Below are positions 15,536-26,222 of a DNA stretch of 36,869 nt, one piece after another. Below the pieces are notes generated by a model, which saw nothing but the letters and a program-made list of their open reading frames with translations, was not told the DNA's origin and did not search any database. The number at the start of each line of letters is the position of its first letter. Within the stretch, counting starts at the first letter, position 1. The DNA comes from Pseudomonadota bacterium. GTDB lineage: Bacteria > Pseudomonadota > Alphaproteobacteria > Reyranellales > Reyranellaceae. Position numbers and translations under genes: made by a program. The stretch lies in contig JAFEFF010000134.1 of the NCBI GenBank assembly GCA_018240745.1, forward strand, positions 1 through 36,869. The letters are read 5' to 3'.

Positions 15536-16800
15536 TGCCGGACGGTCACGCGAGAAGCGAGGGACGCGGCGCGCTCGCCGGAGCGCAGGGCGCCCTCGAT
15601 GGTGGCGGGCAAGCCGGTATCGGTCCAGTCGCCCGCCAGGAAGAGGTTGGACCACCGTGTGGCGGATGGTGGCCGTCTCGCGTTCTGCGCCGGCGTCGCG
15701 GCGAAGGTCGCGCGCTTTTCCTTCACGATGCGACAGGGCGGCATGTCCCGAGGGAGATGGTGGACCGCCGCGACGTCGCGCCAGAGACGTTGCGCGAGCG
15801 CTTCCGAATCGATGTCGACCAGCCGATCGGCAGCGCTGACGGTGACCGACAGCCGGTCGGGAAAAGCGAAGACCCATTCCGCCGTCCCGCCGATCATGCC
15901 GACGATCAGCGGCAGCTCGCGCGATGGGGTGAGCTTGAAATGCGCGTTGACGATGGCGCAGAACGCATCCGGCACGACAAGGCCGGGCAGCAATTCCTGG
16001 GCCGTCCATGGCGGCACGGCGAGGATCACGCTGTCGCGCGGGCCAAGCAGCTCCTCGCCGTCGGCGAAGCTGAGACTAGAGATCTTGCGATCCTGCAGCT
16101 CGAGGCCGGCAAGGCGCCGGCCGAGACGGATATTGGCCCCCGACCGGCGCAGTCGCTCCAGCGCGGGCTCGACGAAGGCGGCTGAAAGGCTCGGCATCGC
16201 AACGCGCGGATGGATGCTGCGGCCGCCCCTGGCGAAGGTTTCGCGCATCACGGCGCCCGCAAGATCGGCCGATCCTTCCTCGGGTGGCGTGTTCAACACC
16301 GACACGAGCAACGGACGCAGGAAGCGCTCCCACAGGGCGCCCTCGCAGCGCACCACCTCGTCGATCCGCCGGCCAGGATGGCGCCGCATCAGGCTCGCGA
16401 TCGCGACATAGTCGCCGATCCCCGTTTCCGGCACACGTCGGCTGGAATCGAGGATCCACCACGGGATGAGCCCGTCATTGGGGCGCAGGGTCCAGCGCTT
16501 CCCGTTCGCGGCGTCGAAAAAGGGAAAAACTGCTCCGCTCGGGCCGGCCAGCCGGTCCTGCGCGCCGATAGTCTCGAGAAAGCGGCGGACCGCCGGATTG
16601 CCGGACAGGACGAGGTGGTTGCCGTTGTCGATCGTCATGTCGAGCTGGCTGTCGTGGTAGGAACGGCAGCGTCCGCCGGCCTGCCTCGCTGCTTCCGACA
16701 AGACGACTCGCGAACCCTGCGCGGTAAGCGCGAGCGCGGCCGACAAGCCTGCCAATCCGGCGCCCACGACATGAACGCAGGGTGGCTCGGCGTCGGTCAT
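15532..16800 (-). CDS. hpnE: Hydroxysqualene dehydroxylase HpnE
   Basis: FAD-dependent amine-oxidase-fold enzyme that reduces hydroxysqualene to squalene, third step of the HpnD-HpnC-HpnE route. In 422 residues, the dinucleotide-binding motif VVGAGLAGLSAALAL is near the N-terminus, followed by GGRCRS, and the C-terminal flavin motif LFLAGDWTDTGLPATIEGA is intact. The ATG at 16800 overlaps the hpnD stop codon as ATGA; ATG codons at 16815 and 16830 would only lengthen the overlap. The end overlaps the shc start by 4 bp. Confidence 0.93.
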   Translation of the reverse strand: MTDAEPPCVHVVGAGLAGLSAALALTAQGSRVVLSEAARQAGGRCRSYHDSQLDMTIDNGNHLVLSGNPAVRRFLETIGAQDRLAGPSGAVFPFFDAANGKRWTLRPNDGLIPWWILDSSRRVPETGIGDYVAIASLMRRHPGRRIDEVVRCEGALWERFLRPLLVSVLNTPPEEGSADLAGAVMRETFARGGRSIHPRVAMPSLSAAFVEPALERLRRSGANIRLGRRLAGLELQDRKISSLSFADGEELLGPRDSVILAVPPWTAQELLPGLVVPDAFCAIVNAHFKLTPSRELPLIVGMIGGTAEWVFAFPDRLSVTVSAADRLVDIDSEALAQRLWRDVAAVHHLPRDMPPCRIVKEKRATFAATPAQNARRPPSATRWSNLFLAGDWTDTGLPATIEGALRSGERAASLASRVTVRQ

Positions 16801-17636
16801 CCGAGCAGGATGCATCGCAGCACGATCCACAGAAGGCGCGGCTTGGCGATGCGCACGCGCTGGCGCGGCGGCGCCCAGCCCCGGGCCAGCATGTCGGTCA
16901 GCATCGCGCGATAGACGGCTTCCATCATCTTCGGCGCCAACAAACGGCCGTGTGGTCGCGACCGCAGCAGCCGGTCGGCTGCCGCGAAATGCCCGAGCGC
17001 GCGTTCAGCCAAGGCGCGGCAGGCGCCGTCCACGCGGGGATCGCCAATCGCCACGTTTGGATCGGTGGTGGCGATGCCCGCCTGGCGCAACAGTTCTTCC
17101 GGCAGGTAAAGGCGGCCCATTCCGGCATCCTCGTCCAGGTCGCGCAGGATGTTGGTGAGCTGCAAGGCGCGGCCGAGCTCGTGCGCCAGCTCGAGGCCGG
17201 GCTTTTCCTCCATGCCGAAGATACGGGTGGAGAGGCGTCCGACCGCACACGCCACTCGGTCGCAGTAGAGATCGAGCGTGGCCAGATCGGGCGCGCGGAT
17301 GTCCTCGGCAACATCCATGTCCATGCCGTCGATGACAGCCAGGAAGTCGGCCTGTCGCAGGCCGAAGGCGTGCACCGGCTGCGCCAGGAAGGCGGCATGG
17401 CCGGCCGGCCGGCCATCATAGAGCGCTGCGAGATCGGACCGCCAAACGTCGAGCTCCCTGGCGCGCTGCGGTCGGGCCCGCGTGCCGTCGTCGGCGATGT
17501 CGTCGACCAGCCGGCAGAACTTGTAGATCGCAAACATCGCCTCGCGCTCGGCCTTGGGCATGATGCGCATGGCGGCGTAGAACGAGCTGCGTGAGACCTG
17601 GGCCTGCAGGGCCGCGTTATCGGTCTCGACCGTCAT
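16797..17636 (-). CDS. hpnD: Presqualene diphosphate synthase HpnD
   Basis: Squalene/phytoene synthase family enzyme (279 residues) that joins two farnesyl diphosphates to presqualene diphosphate. Both Mg-binding aspartate-rich motifs are present: DDIAD at residues 45-49 and NILRDLDED at 162-170, with the DRVACAVGRL stretch between them. It is one of two squalene-synthase-fold proteins in tandem; the second motif with DLDED and the downstream GRLYLP identify this one as HpnD rather than HpnC. ATG at 17636 overlaps hpnC by ATGA, and its stop overlaps hpnE by ATGA. Confidence 0.93.
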   Translation of the reverse strand: MTVETDNAALQAQVSRSSFYAAMRIMPKAEREAMFAIYKFCRLVDDIADDGTRARPQRARELDVWRSDLAALYDGRPAGHAAFLAQPVHAFGLRQADFLAVIDGMDMDVAEDIRAPDLATLDLYCDRVACAVGRLSTRIFGMEEKPGLELAHELGRALQLTNILRDLDEDAGMGRLYLPEELLRQAGIATTDPNVAIGDPRVDGACRALAERALGHFAAADRLLRSRPHGRLLAPKMMEAVYRAMLTDMLARGWAPPRQRVRIAKPRLLWIVLRCILLG

Positions 17637-18472
17637 CCCAGCCAACCGATCGCGACCTTGAAGGCGCCCCGCAGAGAGACGCCCGCCGCTTCCACCGGAC
17701 GGTGATGGACCCGTTGCGACAGCGGATCGCGGCGCGTCAGGCGGGTGGTGAGATCCTCTGCCAGGGCCTGGATGGCGCCCACTTCGAGGGCGAGGCGGCG
17801 GTCGGCGATGGCGGGGGCGAAGCCGCGGGATTGCCCGAGCAGATCGGCGGTGCGACCGGCGAGGGCTTCGATGGTCCGCAGGAGCGCCGGCGAAGCGCAA
17901 GTGGCTGCGAGATCGTCGACAGCGGCGCCCTGCGCTGCCAGCGCATCGAGCGGGATGTACACGCGATCGAGCGCCCGATGATCCTTGCCGCAATCCTGCA
18001 GGTGGTTGATCACCTGCAGGGCTGTGCACAACGCGTCGTTGGCCGGCCACAGCGTCCGCGCTTCGCCGTGCAGGTCGAGCACGAAGCGGCCGACCGGCGC
18101 CGCGGAATAGCGGCAGTAGTCCATGAGTTCGGCCCAGTCGGCATAGCGCTTCTTGGTGACGTCACGGCGGAAGGCTTCCAGAAGATCCAGCGCGTGCTGG
18201 TCGGTGAGACTATGCGCCTGAAGGACGGCACGCAGTGCCATCCCTTCCGCATTGCCGCCGTCGCCGCGCAGTGCCGCTTCCATCCGCGCGAGCTGGGCGA
18301 GCTTCTGGTCGGGAGCGGCACCGGGGTGGTCGGCAACGTCGTCGGCTGCGCGCGCAAAGCGATAGAAGGCCAGGATCGGCGCGCGCAACTCACGGCGCAC
18401 CAGCCATGACGCCACCGGGAAGTTCTCGTCGCGATGGCCCTTGCCCGACGCGAAGGCAGCAGCGTCGGTCAC
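17633..18472 (-). CDS. hpnC: Hydroxysqualene synthase HpnC
   Basis: Squalene/phytoene synthase family protein (279 residues) converting presqualene diphosphate to hydroxysqualene. Motifs are GHRDENFPVAS near residues 12-22, typical of HpnC, DDVAD at 44-48, and NHLQDCGKD at 156-164, where the diverged second aspartate motif (DCGKD) is characteristic of this branch. The start is a GTG at 18472 that overlaps the hpnB stop as GTGA; longer in-frame starts reach into hpnB and have no similarity. The end overlaps hpnD by 4 bp. Confidence 0.93.
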   Translation of the reverse strand: MTDAAAFASGKGHRDENFPVASWLVRRELRAPILAFYRFARAADDVADHPGAAPDQKLAQLARMEAALRGDGGNAEGMALRAVLQAHSLTDQHALDLLEAFRRDVTKKRYADWAELMDYCRYSAAPVGRFVLDLHGEARTLWPANDALCTALQVINHLQDCGKDHRALDRVYIPLDALAAQGAAVDDLAATCASPALLRTIEALAGRTADLLGQSRGFAPAIADRRLALEVGAIQALAEDLTTRLTRRDPLSQRVHHRPVEAAGVSLRGAFKVAIGWLG

Positions 18473-19620
18473 GACTCGCGCATCCTCGCCTGGGCGCGGC
18501 CCTTCCACTGGCCGCCCTGGCCGCGCCAGACGGCCAACGCGGACTGCACGGTGAAGATCGTATAGGCCAAGGCGATCGCCGGCAGGGCGAGGCCCCACAG
18601 CGGCGAGACGCGGTAGAAACGCAGCATGGGCTGGAACGCGATGGCCATCAGCAGCCACGTCGCAAGTCCCGCCGCTTGAGCCAGCCCGTGCCCGAAGAGC
18701 GCGAGCAGGGCGGGGGCCAGATAGGTGATCGCCATGCCGGCGACGGTCCCAACCAGCAGCAGCGGCGAATAGTCGAGCTGCGCATAGGCCGAGCGCGACA
18801 CCATGCGGCCGATCTCGCGCAGACCTTCGTAGGGCCGCAGGCTCTTCGCGCGGCGCGTCAGGCCAAGACGGATCGCGCCCTGCGGCTTCAACCGGCGCGC
18901 AAGCGCGCAGTCGTCGATGATCTCGGACCGGATCGACGCCATGCCGCCAATTCGCTCCAGAGCCTCGCGCCGCACCAGCATGCAGCCGCCAGCCGCTGCG
19001 GCGACGGCGCGCTTGCTATCGGCTACCCAGGCGAATGGATAGAGCATCTGGAAGAAGAACACGAAGGCGGGAATGAGAAACCGCTCGGCCCACCCCCGAC
19101 AGGACAGCTCAACCATCGAGGAGACGAGCGACAGACCATGGTTCTCCGCCTGCGCGACCAGCGCCCGCAGATTGTCCGGCCCGTGGCCGATATCGGCATC
19201 GGTCAGGAGCAGGTAGTCCGGCTTGTCGTCCGCCGCGAGGGCATGGCCGACGCCCTGATGCTGCGCCCAGACCTTGCCCGTCCATCCCGCCGGCAGCGGC
19301 GAGCCGCGCAGGACGTCCAGCCGTCCGGCGCCGTCGCCGGCCTCGGTCAAGGCCCGGTCGGCCGTGCCGTCGTCGCTGCCGTCATCCACCAAGACGATGC
19401 GGAAGGTGCCGGGATAATCCTGCCGCAGCAGGCTCGAAATCGACCGTCCGATCACGTCGGCTTCATTGCGGGCCGGCACGACAGCCGTCACGGCCGGCCA
19501 TCGCACGAGCGTCGTGGGACTTTGGTCGCGCTCGCGCGCCAACCAGAAGCCACCATGGCCCAGCAGCAAGTAGAGCCAGATCGCCAACGCGAGAAAGCCA
19601 AGACCGATCGACCAGCTCAT
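18469..19620 (-). CDS. hpnB: Hopanoid-associated glycosyltransferase HpnB
   Basis: Family 2 glycosyltransferase of 383 residues anchored in the inner membrane. It has an N-terminal helix (residues 5-28), a cytosolic GT-A domain with VPARNEADVIG (48-58), the nucleotide-binding VDDGSDDGT near 78, the metal-binding DAD at 141-143 and an IIDDCALARRLK motif, then a C-terminal group of about four helices. HpnB is consistently linked to hopanoid clusters, but its donor and acceptor are not settled. The ATG at 19620 overlaps the hpnA stop by ATGA, and the end overlaps hpnC by GTGA. Confidence 0.92.
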   Translation of the reverse strand: MSWSIGLGFLALAIWLYLLLGHGGFWLARERDQSPTTLVRWPAVTAVVPARNEADVIGRSISSLLRQDYPGTFRIVLVDDGSDDGTADRALTEAGDGAGRLDVLRGSPLPAGWTGKVWAQHQGVGHALAADDKPDYLLLTDADIGHGPDNLRALVAQAENHGLSLVSSMVELSCRGWAERFLIPAFVFFFQMLYPFAWVADSKRAVAAAAGGCMLVRREALERIGGMASIRSEIIDDCALARRLKPQGAIRLGLTRRAKSLRPYEGLREIGRMVSRSAYAQLDYSPLLLVGTVAGMAITYLAPALLALFGHGLAQAAGLATWLLMAIAFQPMLRFYRVSPLWGLALPAIALAYTIFTVQSALAVWRGQGGQWKGRAQARMRES

Positions 19621-20630
19621 GTGAGGTAGCCAGCCTTGCGGAACCACGCCAAGGCGTCGATCACACCTTCCTGGTAGGCGCGGCTGCGATAGCCCAATTC
19701 GCGCTCGGCCTTCGCCGACGTGAAGAACATGTGGTAGCGGGACATGCGCAATCCATCGACCGTCAGCAAGGGTTCCTTGCCGGTGACGTAGGCAAATGCC
19801 TGCGCTCCGTAGGCGAGCGGAAAGATCGGCAGGCGCGGCAGCCGGATGGTCGGCGCGCGCCGGCCGGCCGCATCGGCGACGGTCGCGAGAAGATTGCGCA
19901 GCAGCACATTCTCGCCACCGAGGATGTAGCGTTCGCCGATCCGGCCGCGTTCGAAGGCAAGCAGATGGCCTTCGGCGATGTCGTCGACATGCGCGAAGTT
20001 CAGCCCGGTATCGACGAAAGCGGGAATCTTGCCGCGCGCCGCGTCGAGCAGGATGCGTCCGGTGGGCGTGGGCTTGATGTCGCGCGGGCCGATCGGTGTC
20101 GTCGGGTTGACGATCAGTGCCGGCAGCTTGTCGCGCTCGATCATGTCCTCGACCGTTCGCTCGGCCAGTGTCTTGCTGCGCTTGTACACGCCGATCGCCT
20201 GTTCCGGGGAAAGCGGCGCGGTCTCGTCGACCGGACCCGTCGCGCCGGCCAGGCTGAGGGTGGCGACGCTGCTGGTATGGACAATGCGCTCCACGCCTGC
20301 GGCCAAGGCTTCCTGCATGAGATTGCGGGTGCCATCGACATTGGCGCGCAGGATGACCGAGGGATCGCGCGCCCAGAAGCGATAGTCGGCTGCGACATGG
20401 AAGAGATAGCGTACGCCGCGCATCGCGCGGACGAGCGAAGCCCGATCGGTCAGATCGCCGGGGACGACCTCGCAGCGGAACTGCGCGAGATTGTCCCGCG
20501 GGCTGCTGGCGCGGGCGAGCGCCCGCACTTTCACGCCGCGGGCGGCGAGCGCCTTCGCGACCGCCGATCCGAGAAAGCCGGTCGCGCCGGTTATGAGGAC
20601 GCAATCACCCGCCTGCAGGGCTGCGTTCAT
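19617..20630 (-). CDS. hpnA: Hopanoid-associated sugar epimerase HpnA
   Basis: Extended short-chain dehydrogenase/NAD-dependent epimerase of 337 residues. The NAD-binding TGATGFLG motif is at residues 14-21 and the catalytic YKRSK at 149-153, preceded by TSSVATL. It is the classical first gene of hpn clusters; the biochemical step is not settled but a role in sugar side-chain handling or redox is assumed. The ATG at 20630 has GAGAG upstream. The gene begins 26 bp inside the preceding diiron protein gene, so both belong to one transcript. Confidence 0.92.
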   Translation of the reverse strand: MNAALQAGDCVLITGATGFLGSAVAKALAARGVKVRALARASSPRDNLAQFRCEVVPGDLTDRASLVRAMRGVRYLFHVAADYRFWARDPSVILRANVDGTRNLMQEALAAGVERIVHTSSVATLSLAGATGPVDETAPLSPEQAIGVYKRSKTLAERTVEDMIERDKLPALIVNPTTPIGPRDIKPTPTGRILLDAARGKIPAFVDTGLNFAHVDDIAEGHLLAFERGRIGERYILGGENVLLRNLLATVADAAGRRAPTIRLPRLPIFPLAYGAQAFAYVTGKEPLLTVDGLRMSRYHMFFTSAKAERELGYRSRAYQEGVIDALAWFRKAGYLT

Positions 20631-21642
20631 CGGAATGTCTCTCGATCGGCCGCTTCTTCGCCCAGGGCCGCGTGAGGAAGAGGAACGCCCGCGCCAATAT
20701 CGGCACTGCGCCGGGCCGCACCAATCGCGCATCGTACCCGGCAAAACGGCGATCGTTCTCCTCCAGGCAGAGCGCCACGAGATCGCGCACCCCGATCTCG
20801 ACCGGTGCAACCGCCTGCGCGGTGGTCGCGGTGAAGTTGCTGTCCTGGCCGGTGCCCATGCCGTTGGTCTTCATGCTGCGCGCCAGGACCAGCCGTTCCC
20901 AGGCGATGTAGGCCCAGCCCGCCGTGACGCGGCATTCGAAGGCGATGCGTCGCCACCACGGCAACGACGCCCTTTGCCAAGCGACCAGATTGGCGAACAG
21001 CAGGATGTGGCGGCACTCCTCCTGGATCACCGGCTCGAACGTCTCCACCAGCTCGGCCGGAAAGAACCCCGACTGGCGGGCAAGCTCGAACAGGCCGAAG
21101 GCGAAAAAGCTGTCGATGCATTCACTGTAGCCGGTGACGAGATACATCCATTCCGGATCGCGCGGCACGCGATAGGCGGCCTCCGGTCCCAGCGGGATAC
21201 CGTAGGTCTTCGCCAGGTTGGAAAGCACTTCCTTGTGCCGATTCTCCTCCCAGGCATTCAACATCACCGCGTCACGCATCTCGGGCGATTGCAGCGTGGC
21301 GGCATAAGAGGCAAAGCGCAGGCGGGCGCGGCCTTCGGTGTTCACGGCGATGTTCCAGATCGGCAGTGACGTCAGCCGCCGCAGCATGTCGGCGCCGAGG
21401 GTGGGCCACTCGATGAGCGCCGGCCGATAGGGATTGAAGGTTTCGCGGAACATCCTGCATGTTTCATGCAGATGGTCCGAAGAGCCAATACGCAATGTTC
21501 CCGCACGGCGGCTGGTCCAGGAGCGCGAGAGGCGATCCGCTGCCTCGAGAGCCTCGGGCTCGGGCCGTTCCTCAGGCAGTTCAGGGGGTACAAAACCAGC
21601 CGCCGCCATGGTGGCGGCGAAAAGGTCGTTGGGATCGGTCAT
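20605..21642 (-). CDS. Ferritin-like diiron protein B, first gene of the hpn operon
   Basis: A 345-residue helical protein with a diiron ligand set: Glu103 (TEGR), Glu133 and His136 (EENRH), Glu174 (SECIDSF), Glu203 (FEP), and Glu209 and His212 (EECRH). It is homologous over about 200 residues to the protein at 9695-10615 and has an extra N-terminal region of about 45 residues. Its 3' end overlaps hpnA by 26 bp and all following genes overlap in turn, so it appears to be the promoter-proximal gene of the hopanoid operon. An oxygen-dependent step on a hopanoid or precursor is plausible; a ferritin-like storage or electron-transfer role cannot be excluded. The start ATG at 21642 has only a weak ribosome-binding site (CGGGCG). 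The gene is divergent from the EipB-like gene. Confidence 0.75.
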   Translation of the reverse strand: MTDPNDLFAATMAAAGFVPPELPEERPEPEALEAADRLSRSWTSRRAGTLRIGSSDHLHETCRMFRETFNPYRPALIEWPTLGADMLRRLTSLPIWNIAVNTEGRARLRFASYAATLQSPEMRDAVMLNAWEENRHKEVLSNLAKTYGIPLGPEAAYRVPRDPEWMYLVTGYSECIDSFFAFGLFELARQSGFFPAELVETFEPVIQEECRHILLFANLVAWQRASLPWWRRIAFECRVTAGWAYIAWERLVLARSMKTNGMGTGQDSNFTATTAQAVAPVEIGVRDLVALCLEENDRRFAGYDARLVRPGAVPILARAFLFLTRPWAKKRPIERHSDERSPAGG

Positions 21643-21756
21643 ATCGCCCGGAATGTGAGCATTTGCAGCCCGTACGTCCAGCCTGCGTCCGAGGCCGAGC
21701 CGGCGGTCGAGGCTGGTGGTTGACCAGATACCCGTCGATCCCCATCGTTCGTGTCG

Positions 21757-23917
<2,161 letters not shown>

Positions 23918-23919
23918 CC

Positions 23920-24933
23920 GTGCCGCGCCGGACGATGGTGGAGGCGATCCGGGACGCCATGGACGTCTCGATGCAGCGCGACGAGAACGTCGTCGTGTTC
24001 GGCGAGGACGTCGGGTACTTCGGCGGTGTCTTTCGCTGCACCCAGGGGCTGCAGCAGAAGTTCGGCACCAGCCGCTGCTTCGACACCCCGATCAGCGAGC
24101 TCGGTATCGTCGGCGTCGCCGTCGGCATGGCGGCCTATGGGCTGCGGCCGTGCGTCGAGATCCAGTTCGCCGACTATATGTATCCGGGCTACGACCAGAT
24201 CGTGTCGGAGGTGGCGCGCCTGCGCTATCGCTCGAACGGCGAGTTCACCGCACCGCTTGTCGTGCGGATGCCGACCGGCGGCGGCATCTTCGGCGGCCAG
24301 ACGCACAGCCAGAGTCCGGAGGCGCTGTTCGTCCATGTCGCCGGCCTCAAGACGGTGGTCCCGTCCAATCCCTATGATGCCAAGGGCCTCTTGATCGCGG
24401 CGATCGAGGACAACGATCCGGTGATCTTTCTCGAGCCCAAGCGGCTCTACAACGGGCCCTTCGACGGCCATCACGACCGGCCCGTCACGCCCTGGTCGAG
24501 GCACGCTCAGGGCGAGGTTCCGGACGGCCACTACACGGTGCCGCTCGGCAAGGCCGCGATCCGCCGGGAGGGGGCTGCCGTGACGGTGCTCGCCTACGGG
24601 ACGATGGTGTTCGTGGCCGAGGCGGCAGCCGCCGAGACGGGCATCGATGCCGAGGTGATCGACCTGCGGACGCTGCTGCCCTACGACCTCGAGACCATCG
24701 TCGCATCGGTGCAGAAAACCGGGCGATGCGTCATCGTCCACGAGGCGACGCTGACCGGCGGCTATGGCGCCGAGCTGGCGGCGCTGGTGCAGGAGCATTG
24801 CTTCTACAGCCTCGAGGCCCCGATCGCGCGCGTGACCGGCTGGGACACACCCTATCCGCATGCGCAGGAATGGGACTACTTCCCGGGTCCGGCGCGTGTC
24901 GGCCGTGCCCTCAAGGCCGTGATGGAGGCTTGA
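23920..24933 (+). CDS. bkdA2: Branched-chain 2-oxoacid dehydrogenase E1 beta subunit
   Basis: Beta subunit (337 residues) that completes the E1 heterotetramer with the upstream product. It begins, after a GTG start, with the typical MVEAIRDAMD and VVFGEDVGYFGGVFR, followed by FDTPISELGIVGVAVG, RMPTGGGIFGGQTHSQSPE and a C-terminal transketolase domain with VIDLRTLLPYD and TGGYGAELA. The GTG lies 2 bp after the E1 alpha stop codon, consistent with translational coupling. E2 follows with one base between stop and ATG. Confidence 0.93.
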   Translation: MPRRTMVEAIRDAMDVSMQRDENVVVFGEDVGYFGGVFRCTQGLQQKFGTSRCFDTPISELGIVGVAVGMAAYGLRPCVEIQFADYMYPGYDQIVSEVARLRYRSNGEFTAPLVVRMPTGGGIFGGQTHSQSPEALFVHVAGLKTVVPSNPYDAKGLLIAAIEDNDPVIFLEPKRLYNGPFDGHHDRPVTPWSRHAQGEVPDGHYTVPLGKAAIRREGAAVTVLAYGTMVFVAEAAAAETGIDAEVIDLRTLLPYDLETIVASVQKTGRCVIVHEATLTGGYGAELAALVQEHCFYSLEAPIARVTGWDTPYPHAQEWDYFPGPARVGRALKAVMEA

Positions 24934-24934
24934 G

Positions 24935-26221
24935 ATGGGCACCCGCATCGTCAAGCTGCCCGATGTCGGCGAGGGCGTGGCCGAGGCCGAGATCGTCGAA
25001 TGGCATGTCGAGGTCGGCCAGTCGGTGCTGGAGGACCAGGTCCTCGCTGCCGTCATGACCGACAAGGCGACAGTCGAGATTCCGTCGCCGGTCGCCGGGA
25101 CCATCGTCGCCCTCGGCGGCGAGGTCGGCAGCGTCCTCGCGGTCGGGGCCGAACTCGTCCGTCTCGAGGTGGCGGGCGCCGGCAACGACGAGGTGATGGC
25201 GACTCCCAAGCAAGCTGCCGCGGCCGAGCCGTCGCCTGCGCCCAAGAAGCCGGAGCCGGCGGCGCCCAGGAAGGAACCGCCTCCCGCTGAGCCGCCGAAG
25301 TCCGTGCGGACTGAAGCGGCGTCGCCCTCGCTGCCGCGCCCGGCGATCGCCAAGCCGATCGCGTCACCCGCCGTACGCCGCCGCGCGCGCGACGCCGGCG
25401 TCGATCTGCGCCGGGTGCGCGGCAGCGGCCCGGCCGGCCGGATCAGTCACGACGATCTCGACGCCTTCCTGCGCGGCGCGGGCGGGGCCGTTGCGGGAGG
25501 CCCGGCGCGGGTTGCCAACACCAAGGTCGAGACCATCAAGATGGTCGGCCTTCGCCGGCGCATTGCCCAGAAGATGGCCGAGTCGAAGCGCCGGATCGCG
25601 CACTTCTCCTATGTCGAGGAGGTCGATGTCACGGCGCTCGAGGAGCTGCGCAAGACCCTGAACGCGGAAGAGCGGCCGGACCGCCCGCGGCTCACGCTGA
25701 TCCCGTTCCTGATGCAGGCGCTGGTCAAGGCGATCATCGACTTCCCGGAAATGAATGCCCTGTACGACGACGAGGCAGAGACCATCGACCGCTATGGCGG
25801 CGTGCATATCGGCATCGCCACCCAGACCAACGCCGGCCTGCTGGTGCCCGTCGTGCGGCACTGTGAGGCGCGCGGCCTGTGGGAATTCGCGGCGGAAGTC
25901 CGGCGGCTGTCGGAAGCGGCGCGCCAGGGTACGGCGTCGCGGGCCGAACTCAGCGGCTCGACCATCACCATCACCAGCTTGGGCGCGCTGGGCGGCATCG
26001 TCACCACCCCGGTGATCAACCGGCCCGAGGTGGCGATCATCGGCGTCAATCGCGAGGTCGTGCGGCCGGTCTGGCAGGGCGGGCAGTTCGTGCCGCGCAC
26101 CATGATGAACCTGTCCTCGTCGTTCGATCACCGCGTGATCGACGGCTATGCCGCCGCGCACTTCGTGCAGCGCATCAAGGGGCTGCTCGAGGCTCCGGCG
26201 ACCCTTTTCATTGAGGCATGA
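24935..26221 (+). CDS. bkdB: Branched-chain 2-oxoacid dehydrogenase E2 (dihydrolipoyl acyltransferase)
   Basis: Core acyltransferase (428 residues) that passes the acyl group from E1 through lipoyl-lysine to coenzyme A. Domains in order: one lipoyl domain (residues 1-80) with the modified Lys44 in MTDKATVEI; a Pro/Ala-rich linker (about 90-145); an E1/E3-binding domain (about 145-185, [15 protein letters not shown] and [11 protein letters not shown]); and the catalytic domain (about 200-428) with the active-site DHRVIDG (His399, Asp403). It starts one base after the E1 beta stop, and E3 starts one base after its own stop. Confidence 0.94.
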   Translation: MGTRIVKLPDVGEGVAEAEIVEWHVEVGQSVLEDQVLAAVMTDKATVEIPSPVAGTIVALGGEVGSVLAVGAELVRLEVAGAGNDEVMATPKQAAAAEPSPAPKKPEPAAPRKEPPPAEPPKSVRTEAASPSLPRPAIAKPIASPAVRRRARDAGVDLRRVRGSGPAGRISHDDLDAFLRGAGGAVAGGPARVANTKVETIKMVGLRRRIAQKMAESKRRIAHFSYVEEVDVTALEELRKTLNAEERPDRPRLTLIPFLMQALVKAIIDFPEMNALYDDEAETIDRYGGVHIGIATQTNAGLLVPVVRHCEARGLWEFAAEVRRLSEAARQGTASRAELSGSTITITSLGALGGIVTTPVINRPEVAIIGVNREVVRPVWQGGQFVPRTMMNLSSSFDHRVIDGYAAAHFVQRIKGLLEAPATLFIEA

Positions 26222-26222
26222 G

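Noticed and set aside
13610..16411. 933-residue open frame on the plus strand opposite shc and hpnE
   Set aside because: It is antisense to well-supported hopanoid genes; its composition (Arg, His, Gly, Ala-rich) and lack of any motif mark it as a high-GC shadow frame.
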